NCBI GenBank assembly: GCA_030636125.1 | Contig: DAOVXM010000199.1 | Coordinates: forward strand, 1-5,729 | DNA from: Chloroflexota bacterium | Lineage (GTDB): Bacteria > Chloroflexota > Anaerolineae > Anaerolineales > UBA4823 | Reading direction: 5' to 3' | DNA: 5,729 nucleotides | Shown: positions 1 through 5,297 of the stretch, piece after piece | Numbering within the stretch: position 1 is the first letter of the stretch | Layout: the number at the start of each line of letters is the position of its first letter | Position numbers and translations under genes: made by a program | The notes under the pieces: generated by a model | Seen by the model: the letters and a program-made list of their open reading frames with translations, nothing else | Database searches by the model: none | Told to the model about the DNA's origin: nothing

Positions 1-1
1 A

Positions 2-184
2 CAGACTCTGACTCTAAGTAAAGATACTTCACTCCGCTCAGAAATTCAGCCGGGTACAACGCACTTAGATCCTTCACAGGCTCAGTACAAGATTGAATCG
101 CACCTTTTCATTGTTTCTTTTTCACTGAATTACGCTTTTGACGGTTATTTAGTTTCCTCATATGACTCTCAATCAAGGGGATAA
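2..184 (+). CDS. C-terminal end of an unrecognised protein, cut by the left edge
   Basis: An open reading frame enters from the left edge and runs 60 codons to a TAA stop at 182-184. I do not recognise the protein. The visible tail is polar at first (residues such as LSKDTSLRSE and a PGTTHLDPSQ stretch) and then alternates hydrophobic, aromatic and polar residues (SHLFIVSFSLNYAF, DGYLVSSYDS), which would suit beta strands. No domain can be named. Support is contextual: no other frame on either strand stays open across 1-184, and an intrinsic hairpin with a T-run that would serve this strand follows 22 bases after the stop. Against it, 60 open codons can arise by chance and no start is visible. 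Its neighbour is the convergent tRNA-Asn gene, with the shared terminator between them. It is not part of the thiamine operon. Confidence 0.42.
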   Translation, partial: QTLTLSKDTSLRSEIQPGTTHLDPSQAQYKIESHLFIVSFSLNYAFDGYLVSSYDSQSRG

Positions 185-206
185 AGTATCAGATATCCCA
201 GATAAT

Positions 207-237
207 AAAAAAAAACCTCCTTAATGGAGGTATTTTT
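207..237. terminator. Bidirectional intrinsic terminator between the left-edge frame and tRNA-Asn
   Basis: The stem ACCTCC (215-220) / GGAGGT (226-231) closes a TTAAT loop. It is flanked by nine A's on the left (207-215) and by ATTTTT on the right (232-237). Read leftward it is a GC-rich hairpin followed by a long U-run, right after the 3' end of the minus-strand tRNA-Asn. Read rightward it is followed by five U's and would end the transcript of the frame that stops at 184. The position between two convergent units supports use in both directions. The minus-strand side, with the longer U-run, looks stronger. Confidence 0.85.
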
Positions 238-244
238 GTCGTAG

Positions 245-316
245 CTCCTCGACCAGGACTCGAACCTGGAACCTAGCGGTTAACAGCCGCGCGCTCTACC
301 ATTGAGCTATCGAGGA
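245..316 (-). tRNA. tRNA-Asn (anticodon GTT)
   Basis: The reverse complement folds into a complete 72-nt cloverleaf. The acceptor stem is TCCTCGA / TCGAGGA (7 bp) with discriminator G, as usual for asparagine. The D arm is GCTC-AATGGTA-GAGC and the anticodon loop is CTGTTAA with GTT at the centre. The variable loop is AGGTT and the T arm is CCAGG-TTCGAGT-CCTGG. The anticodon stem has four GC pairs plus a C-U mismatch at the 27-43 position, where E. coli tRNA-Asn has a G-U wobble. The 3' CCA is not encoded (the next bases are CTA), so it must be added by CCA nucleotidyltransferase. The gene stands alone, with its own consensus promoter about 10 nt before the mature 5' end and a strong terminator just past the 3' end. 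It decodes AAC and AAU. Confidence 0.97.
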
Positions 317-332
317 ATTATATGTTGGGCAT

Positions 333-360
333 ATTATACGTAAAGCTTATCCAGTGTCAA
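333..360 (-). promoter_or_regulatory. Sigma70-type promoter of tRNA-Asn
   Basis: On the minus strand a perfect -35 box TTGACA (360-355) and a perfect -10 box TATAAT (338-333) are separated by 16 bases. The expected transcription start is near 326, giving a leader of about 10 nt before the tRNA 5' end at 316. Both hexamers match the consensus exactly, as expected for a stable RNA gene. The spacer is one base shorter than the optimum. The promoter lies back to back with the thiamine operon promoter at 403-431. Confidence 0.88.
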
Positions 361-402
361 GGAAGTCGACTCTGATGCAGAGTTTGCTGGTGCGGAGTTT
401 GC

Positions 403-431
403 TTGACAATGGATATTATGTTAGATATACT
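403..431 (+). promoter_or_regulatory. Sigma70-type promoter of the thiamine operon
   Basis: A perfect -35 box TTGACA (403-408), a 17-base spacer and a -10 box TATACT (426-431) predict a transcript starting near 438. The aptamer of the TPP riboswitch begins about 22 nt downstream and the thiN start codon about 215 nt downstream. The strong core promoter, with no obvious operator beside it, suggests that control acts after initiation, through the riboswitch. A small hairpin ACCC-AAT-GGGT (443-453) lies in the transcript's first bases, ahead of the aptamer. Confidence 0.88.
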
Positions 432-459
432 CAGAATGTAGCACCCAATGGGTCTCACC

Positions 460-556
460 ATGCTCGGGGAGCCCGGTTTATCCGGGCTGAGAGGAAGGCG
501 TTAAGCCCTCGACCCGCGAACCTGATCCGGATAATGCCGGCGGAGGAATCGCAAAA
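460..556 (+). ncRNA. TPP riboswitch aptamer (THI element)
   Basis: All the conserved TPP-aptamer blocks are present in order: CGGGGAGCC (465-473), the P3 hairpin GCCCGG / CCGGGC (471-476 / 482-487), the invariant CTGAGA (487-492), ACCCG (512-516, P2 partner of 465-468) and GAACCTGAT (518-526). They are followed by P5 CCGG / CCGG (527-530 / 537-540) around ATAAT, then GCGGAGGAA (540-548). The extra helix P3a can form between GAGG (491-494) and CCTC (507-510), with GGC / GCC inside it. The usual AGGGA near the 3' end reads AGGAA here. Closing helix P1 is short, about TGC (461-463) with GCA (551-553). The element senses thiamine pyrophosphate, the product of the first gene downstream, and sits 3' of a consensus promoter. 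An off-switch mode is expected, given the hairpin that follows. Confidence 0.96.
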
Positions 557-589
557 CAGGTATATTTGGCTACAAATGCCAATATCCTG
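557..589 (+). promoter_or_regulatory. Stem-loop between aptamer and terminator hairpin
   Basis: CAGG (557-560) pairs with CCTG (586-589), ATA (562-564) with TAT (583-585), and TTGGC (566-570) with GCCAA (578-582), with single bulged T's at 561 and 565 and a 7-nt loop (571-577). That makes 12 base pairs. It is not followed by a U-run, so it is not a terminator. A smaller hairpin GGTG-TAAAT-CACC (589-601) abuts it. It may act as a rigid spacer, bringing the aptamer's 3' strand close to the terminator arm, or as a pause site. Both roles are inference. Confidence 0.6.
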
Positions 590-607
590 GTGTAAATCAC
601 CCTGAAG

Positions 608-652
608 AAACTCCTCCTCTGGCAGATACGTTTCGATTAGAGGAGTTTTTTT
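608..652 (+). terminator. Riboswitch expression platform: terminator hairpin that also contains the thiN Shine-Dalgarno
   Basis: AAACTCCTC (608-616) pairs with GAGGAGTTT (640-648) over 9 bp. A second register, CTCCTCT (614-620) with AGAGGAG (639-645), is also possible. The 3' arm runs straight into seven T's (646-652), which gives the layout of an intrinsic terminator. The same 3' arm holds GAGGAG (640-645), the thiN ribosome binding site, and the T-run is exactly the 7-base spacer before the ATG at 653. Folding would therefore both release polymerase and hide the ribosome binding site. The large loop (about 23 nt in the first register) makes termination strength uncertain, so sequestering the ribosome site may be the main effect. 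Confidence 0.8.
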
Positions 653-1276
653 ATGCGTGTTATCGTTGTTGCAAATGGAGTTATGCACTCTCAATTCACG
701 CTGGAGGATGGCGATGTGCTGATCGCCGCTGATGGTGGGCTGCAACACTGTCTAGATCTTGGGCTCCAGCCTGCGATTGTGATAGGTGATCTGGACTCCA
801 TCGACGAGGGGGACTTATCAGCCCTGGAACCCAGTGATACTCAAATCCTGCGGTATCCAACACAGAAAGACTTCACTGACCTGGAATTGGCTCTGCAGCA
901 CGCTCTCAAGTTGGGGGCAGATGAAATTGTAATCGTGGCAGCCCTTGGGGCTCGTTGGGACCAAACGATAGCAAATCTGCTTCTGCCTGCCTCATTCCCA
1001 TCAGTCAAAATCCGTCTAATGGACGGATCACAGGAAATCCACTACGTTCGTGCTGGAGAAAAGCTGGAAATTCACGGACGACCTGGCGATATGGTCTCAT
1101 TAATTCCATTAGCAGGCAAGGCGCACGGGGTTACTACGGAACACCTTGAGTACCCGCTTCATGGAGGCGAACTCACTTTTGGAAGTACGCGCGGCATTAG
1201 CAACACCCTGCTTGAAGAGACCGGGACAATTTCAATAAATGACGGATTACTATTATGTATAGTGATCCATCAATGA
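653..1276 (+). CDS. thiN: Thiamine pyrophosphokinase
   Basis: This 207-residue protein transfers pyrophosphate from ATP to thiamine, making thiamine pyrophosphate in the cytoplasm, and has the usual length for the bacterial family. Family motifs visible in order are ADGG (26-29), GDLDS (45-49, acidic residues D46 and D48 for metal and nucleotide), KDFTDLE (72-78), GARWDQTIANL (99-109, matching the usual G-x-R-x-D-H block with Gln104 where His is common) and the C-terminal GSTRGISN (177-184), part of the thiamine-binding domain. The start is fixed by GAGGAG seven bases upstream, buried in the regulatory hairpin. It is the first gene behind the TPP riboswitch, so its product feeds back on its own expression. 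It lies 26 bases before thiB. Pairing this kinase with a thiamine importer lets the cell use external thiamine directly, without ThiK/ThiL phosphorylation. Confidence 0.95.
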   Translation: MRVIVVANGVMHSQFTLEDGDVLIAADGGLQHCLDLGLQPAIVIGDLDSIDEGDLSALEPSDTQILRYPTQKDFTDLELALQHALKLGADEIVIVAALGARWDQTIANLLLPASFPSVKIRLMDGSQEIHYVRAGEKLEIHGRPGDMVSLIPLAGKAHGVTTEHLEYPLHGGELTFGSTRGISNTLLEETGTISINDGLLLCIVIHQ

Positions 1277-1302
1277 ATTTCTAATTAACAGGAGGCGCGA
1301 TA

Positions 1303-2400
1303 ATGATTAGGAATATAATCTTACTAAAAATCCCGACCGGGATGCTTGTTTTCTTCACAGCCTTCTTTATTGCAGCCTGTACATCTTCCACACCTGGTTC
1401 AACGGCAGAAATTTCAACACCCTCGGAACCTCACACACTGACAGTAATGACGCACGACTCCTTCGCAGTATCCGAAGACGTAGTAGCTGCATTTGAAAAT
1501 GAATACAATGCCGAAATCCGGTTTCTTAAAAGCGGTGATACCGGGACAGCGCTCAACAAAGCAATCTTGTCAAAAGGCAATCCTCTTGCAGATGTATTCT
1601 ACGGCGTGGATAACACCTTCCTCAGCCGGGCGCTCGACGAAGACATTTTTGAACCTTATGACTCGCCGATATTAGCCGATATCGACGATGATTTCGAACT
1701 CGACCAACAAAAAAGAGCGCTACCGGTCGATTATGGTGATGTATGTCTTAACTACGATAAAAGCTACTTCGTCGATCAGGGAATAGAACCTCCCCAGGCG
1801 CTCGAAAACTTACTCGAGCCGGAGTACAGGGGACTGCTCGTGGTTCAAAATCCAGCCACATCTTCACCGGGTTTAGCGTTTATGTTCACCACAATTGGAC
1901 ATTTCGGTGAAGATGACTATCTGGATTACTGGATGGGGTTGGTGGAGAATGACGCCCTCATCGTCAACGATTGGGAGACGGCTTACTATACAGAATTCAG
2001 CGCATCCGCAGGGAGAGGGCCTCGCCCGATCGTCGTGTCGTACAACTCAAGCCCTGCGTTCGAGGTCATCTACGCAGAAACACCACTTGACGAGCCACCA
2101 ACTGGAGCAATTGTGAGCGATGGTACCTGCTTCAGGCAAATTGAATTCGTGGGCATATTGAAAGGCGGACAGAATCGCGAGCTGGCTGAAAAATGGGTTG
2201 ACTTCATGCTCTCACCCATATTCCAGGAAGATATACCGCTGCAGATGTTCGTCTTTCCGGTAAATTCACAAGCCCAACTCGACGATGCTTTTATCGAACA
2301 CCTGACCATCCCTACTAAGACCGCCTTTGTCAGCCCAGAAAAAATCGCTGCCAACCGTGAAAAATGGCTGCAGGAGTGGACCGAGACAGTGTTGAGGTGA
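1303..2400 (+). CDS. thiB: Thiamine ABC transporter, substrate-binding lipoprotein
   Basis: This 365-residue protein captures thiamine outside the cytoplasmic membrane and delivers it to ThiP. The N-terminus has a hydrophobic signal and a lipobox IAAC (23-26), so Cys26 is the likely lipidated residue, followed by a Ser/Thr/Pro-rich tether. The E. coli protein has a cleaved signal instead. ThiB hallmarks follow: LTVMTHDSF (46-54), ADVFYGVDN, NPATSSPGLAF, the SYNSSPAF block (246-253) and a C-terminal FVSPEKIAANREKWLQEW. Aligned by eye with E. coli ThiB, the thiamine-stacking Trp197 and Tyr215 correspond to Trp224 and Tyr247, while Tyr221 becomes Phe253 and Tyr27 becomes His51. The start ATG has AGGAGG (1290-1295) at a 7-base distance. 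Its stop overlaps the probable thiP start as GTGA. Relatives bind iron or polyamines, but the motifs and the neighbours thiN and the TPP riboswitch favour thiamine. Confidence 0.93.
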   Translation: MIRNIILLKIPTGMLVFFTAFFIAACTSSTPGSTAEISTPSEPHTLTVMTHDSFAVSEDVVAAFENEYNAEIRFLKSGDTGTALNKAILSKGNPLADVFYGVDNTFLSRALDEDIFEPYDSPILADIDDDFELDQQKRALPVDYGDVCLNYDKSYFVDQGIEPPQALENLLEPEYRGLLVVQNPATSSPGLAFMFTTIGHFGEDDYLDYWMGLVENDALIVNDWETAYYTEFSASAGRGPRPIVVSYNSSPAFEVIYAETPLDEPPTGAIVSDGTCFRQIEFVGILKGGQNRELAEKWVDFMLSPIFQEDIPLQMFVFPVNSQAQLDDAFIEHLTIPTKTAFVSPEKIAANREKWLQEWTETVLR

Positions 2401-4124
2401 ACTCAAAATTTTTCACATCCAGTTATAAGAAATATGCCCTGCATGCTTTATGGCTGGCTCCTCTGGCTTTCTTAGGACTGTTCTATTTTTATCCCATGGG
2501 GAGCATTCTTGAGATCAGCTTTTCACGTACAGGTGGCAGTCAGGTAACTCCTTTCATCCAGGCGCTGGCGTCTGAAAGAGTGCGCAGGGTGCTTGGCTTC
2601 ACATTCTTCCAGGCATCCCTATCAACTGCTCTGACGCTGCTGGTCGGATTGCCGGGCGCGTACCTGTTGGCGCGCTATGATTTCAGGGGAAAATCTCTGC
2701 TGCGCGCACTTACCGGCATCGCTTTCGTATTACCAACACTGGTGGTTGCCGCGGCATTCAACGCCTTGCTGGGGCCGCGTGGATGGGTAAATGTCGGATT
2801 AATGGAGCTATTTGACCTGTCACAGCCTCCAATTCAGTTTATTAATACGTTTAGTGCGATTCTAATCGCTCATGTTTTCTACAATACTACGATCGTTTTG
2901 AGGATGGTGGGTGATTATTGGTCGCACATCGATCCTCGCATGGGTCAGGCAGCTCAAGTGCTGGGCGCCAACCGGCTGCAAACGCTGCTGCGGGTGATAT
3001 TGCCTCTGTTAATGCCAGTAATAATCACGGCAGCGTTATTGGTGTTTATTTTCAATTTCACGTCCTTTGGGGTAATCCTGGTGCTCGGAGGACCCAGATT
3101 TGCAACATTAGAAGTAGAAATCTATTACCAGACCGTCAGTCTATTTAATTTGCCACTTGCCGCAACCCTATCCATCTTACAACTAGCCTGCACCCTGATC
3201 CTGATGATCATTTACACACGACTATCAGCCAAATTAACCCGCCCGCTGTCGCTGCGACCGCGTAAGTACACGCAACGTAAGCTAACAAGCTGGCGAAGCA
3301 AGTTACTGGCAGCACTTCTGGTGATCATGCTGCTTGGTATGTTAACCGTGCCTTTGATCGCCCTAGCTGCGCGCTCTTTCACTCGCCTCGATGCAGAACC
3401 AGGACAGGATGCTTTTTTTGCCTCTGGTCTGACACTTGATTTCTATAAAGAACTCACAATTAACCGCCGTGGATCGCTATTTTATGTCTCCCCACTAACG
3501 GCAATCGCAGTCTCGACTGGTTATGCCGCAACGACTGTTTTCCTGGCTCTTGCGCTTGGATTGCCCGCCGCCTGGGCATTAGCGCGCAACTCGGATTCGA
3601 GATTCAATCGATTCATCGACCCGATCATTATGCTGCCGCTGGGTACCTCAGCAGTCACTTTAGGACTGGGGTTCATCGTAGCATTTAACCGCCCACCATT
3701 CGACCTGCGTGCGTCGATCCTGCTGATACCATTGGCGCACACACTGGTGGCGTTACCTTTCGTCGTCCGAAGCCTGACGCCTTCACTGCGCAGTATCCGC
3801 CCCCGCTTACGACAGGCCGCTCAGGTGATGGGCGCCTCCCCGATGCAAGTCTTTCGCCATATTGATTTACCGATGGTCGGGCGGGCGTTGTTAGTTGCAG
3901 CTACGTTCGCTTTTACAATATCATTGGGAGAATTTGGAGCGACTGCTTTAATTGCACGACCTGAGTATCCCACAATTCCAATCATGATATATCGCTTTAT
4001 CTCCCAACCAGGCGCGTTGAATTACGGGCAGGCTCTGGCATTAAGCACAATATTAATGGCAGCAACAGCAGCGGGAATGCTGGCTATCGAACGATTTCGC
4101 ATCGCTGATGTGGGAGAATTTTAG
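2397..4124 (+). CDS. thiP: Thiamine ABC transporter, fused permease
   Basis: This 575-residue membrane protein is the translocation channel for thiamine. It has two permease halves in tandem, together about 12 hydrophobic segments, with a basic linker near residues 276-302. Each half carries the cytoplasmic EAA loop that docks on the ATPase: QAAQVLGAN (184-192) ending in ILP (201-203), and QAAQVMGAS (473-481) ending in DLP (490-492). E. coli ThiP is a little shorter (536). I chose the GTG at 2397 because it overlaps the thiB stop as GTGA, typical of translational coupling, and gives a short polar N-terminus before the first membrane segment. An ATG at 2364 and a GTG at 2376 in the same frame are alternatives. 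None has a good Shine-Dalgarno sequence at proper distance. The layout is shared by iron (FbpB) permeases, so thiamine specificity rests on context and on thiB. Confidence 0.92.
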   Translation: MNSKFFTSSYKKYALHALWLAPLAFLGLFYFYPMGSILEISFSRTGGSQVTPFIQALASERVRRVLGFTFFQASLSTALTLLVGLPGAYLLARYDFRGKSLLRALTGIAFVLPTLVVAAAFNALLGPRGWVNVGLMELFDLSQPPIQFINTFSAILIAHVFYNTTIVLRMVGDYWSHIDPRMGQAAQVLGANRLQTLLRVILPLLMPVIITAALLVFIFNFTSFGVILVLGGPRFATLEVEIYYQTVSLFNLPLAATLSILQLACTLILMIIYTRLSAKLTRPLSLRPRKYTQRKLTSWRSKLLAALLVIMLLGMLTVPLIALAARSFTRLDAEPGQDAFFASGLTLDFYKELTINRRGSLFYVSPLTAIAVSTGYAATTVFLALALGLPAAWALARNSDSRFNRFIDPIIMLPLGTSAVTLGLGFIVAFNRPPFDLRASILLIPLAHTLVALPFVVRSLTPSLRSIRPRLRQAAQVMGASPMQVFRHIDLPMVGRALLVAATFAFTISLGEFGATALIARPEYPTIPIMIYRFISQPGALNYGQALALSTILMAATAAGMLAIERFRIADVGEF

Positions 4125-4128
4125 AGCA

Positions 4129-4150
4129 TCTAAGAAAATTACTACTTAGA
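4129..4150 (+). repeat. Inverted repeat in the thiP-thiQ spacer
   Basis: TCTAAG (4129-4134) and CTTAGA (4145-4150) form a perfect 6-bp inverted repeat around a 10-base AT-rich loop, filling most of the 39-base gap between thiP and thiQ. No T-run follows, so it is not an intrinsic terminator. It could be a weak mRNA hairpin that tunes stability or thiQ translation, or it could be chance. Confidence 0.4.
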
Positions 4151-4163
4151 CAGATTACACTTG

Positions 4164-5210
4164 ATGAATGGTCTCCAGATTGCAAACATCCACAAGTCGT
4201 TTGGCGAAATAAGCGCCCTCGCCGGAATTACTTTCGACGTTGTATTGGGTGAGATAGTGGCGGTTCTAGGTCCCAGCGGGTGTGGAAAGTCGACCCTGCT
4301 TGCGGTTATTGCTGGTCTTGAGCCCCCCGACCAAGGTGAAGTGCTTTGGGATGGGAAAATCCTCACAGAAGTTCCAACTCATCGACGCGGCTTTGGATTA
4401 ATGTTCCAGGATTTTGCCCTCTTTCCACACAAGGACGTTTTCCAAAACGTCGCATTTGGCTTACAAATGGTTAAGATGACAGAACCAGAGATCAAAAAAC
4501 GGGTCGAGGAAACACTTCAATTGGTAGGGCTGCCTGGTTTTGAGAAGCGGGATGTCAACACATTATCTGGTGGAGAAGGACAACGTGTGGCGCTGGCGCG
4601 TTCTATAGCCCCTTATCCCCGCTTGCTGATGCTCGATGAACCGCTCGGTTCCCTGGACCGCAATCTTCGAGAAAGGTTGGTGCTCGATCTAAAGTCGATC
4701 CTGCAAATGAGCGACCAGACTGCCCTATATGTAACCCACGATCAAGAGGAGGCTTTCGCAATTGCGGATCGTGTTGTTGTGATGAATGCGGGTCAAGTCG
4801 AACAATTTGACACTCCTGAGCAAATATACCGCCAACCGGCATCCATCTTTGTGGCTCGATTTCTTGGTCTGACAAACCTCATCCAAGGAAATGTACGCCA
4901 GCATGGGGATACACGCATAGTGGATACTGCGATCGGTGAATGGTCGTTTGATGGAGACTACACCGGCGAAGTGACTGTATTGATAAGACCCGATTCAGTC
5001 CATTTGAATGAAGATAGTAAATGCCAATTGTATGGGATTATGTCCGAATTATCTTTTCGCGGCGCTACCTGCCGGATAGTCATAAACGTGAACGGCATCC
5101 CCTTTACCTTCGAATTACCTTCCAACATGGACCTGCCACGGGAAGGAGAAAACATTCAATTGTGCTTTGATCCTGAAGAAGCGATACAATTATTTCCAAA
5201 ATCCAATTAA
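4164..5210 (+). CDS. thiQ: Thiamine ABC transporter, ATP-binding protein with TOBE-type tail
   Basis: This 348-residue cytoplasmic ATPase powers thiamine import through ThiP. All nucleotide-binding motifs are intact: Walker A GPSGCGKST (36-44), Q-loop Gln82 within FQDFALFPH, signature LSGGEGQ (134-140, Glu where Gln is commoner), Walker B LLMLDEP with Asp158 and catalytic Glu159, D-loop GSLD, and H-loop His192 in YVTHDQEEA. From about residue 233 (FLGLTNLI) a C-terminal beta-rich domain of roughly 115 residues follows, of the TOBE type seen in PotA, FbpC and MalK. E. coli ThiQ (232 residues) ends about where this tail begins. ATG at 4164 is the likely start, with TTG at 4161 directly before it; no clear Shine-Dalgarno sequence is visible. 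It follows thiP by 39 bases. By sequence alone it could be called an iron or spermidine ATPase; the operon decides for thiamine. Confidence 0.9.
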   Translation: MNGLQIANIHKSFGEISALAGITFDVVLGEIVAVLGPSGCGKSTLLAVIAGLEPPDQGEVLWDGKILTEVPTHRRGFGLMFQDFALFPHKDVFQNVAFGLQMVKMTEPEIKKRVEETLQLVGLPGFEKRDVNTLSGGEGQRVALARSIAPYPRLLMLDEPLGSLDRNLRERLVLDLKSILQMSDQTALYVTHDQEEAFAIADRVVVMNAGQVEQFDTPEQIYRQPASIFVARFLGLTNLIQGNVRQHGDTRIVDTAIGEWSFDGDYTGEVTVLIRPDSVHLNEDSKCQLYGIMSELSFRGATCRIVINVNGIPFTFELPSNMDLPREGENIQLCFDPEEAIQLFPKSN

Positions 5211-5247
5211 GAATCGCATGAAAATCAATACGGGTATTCCAACCAAC

Positions 5248-5284
5248 TGTTCACTTAAATTTAAATTATCGACCATGTGTTCAC
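5248..5284. repeat. TGTTCAC direct repeat around an AT palindrome, upstream of the DUF402 gene
   Basis: TGTTCAC occurs at 5248-5254 and again at 5278-5284, 30 bases apart (about three helical turns). An AT palindrome, TTAAATTTAA (5255-5264), directly follows the first copy. The repeat lies in the 87-base gap between thiQ and the DUF402 gene, where I see no terminator and no convincing promoter. It might be a regulator site or chance. Confidence 0.25.
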
Positions 5285-5297
5285 CTGTGTAAAAAAA

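Noticed and set aside
354..605. An 83-codon open frame on the plus strand upstream of thiN
   Set aside because: It begins before the promoter's -10 box and runs through the TPP riboswitch. The protein has no family character and there is no ribosome binding site. The RNA element explains the sequence.
455..748. A 97-codon open frame on the minus strand
   Set aside because: It is antisense to the riboswitch and the start of thiN. Its openness follows from the structured RNA and the thiN coding pattern.
4161..4163. TTG at 4161 as the thiQ start
   Set aside because: It directly precedes an in-frame ATG at 4164, the usual codon. There is no Shine-Dalgarno evidence favouring the TTG.
1303..5210. 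An iron(III) or spermidine/putrescine transporter instead of thiamine
   Set aside because: The permease and ATPase alone would allow it, but ThiB-specific blocks, thiN and the TPP riboswitch all point to thiamine.
5228..5239. AATACGGGTATT after thiQ as a possible terminator hairpin
   Set aside because: The stem leaves a loop of only two bases and no T-run follows.
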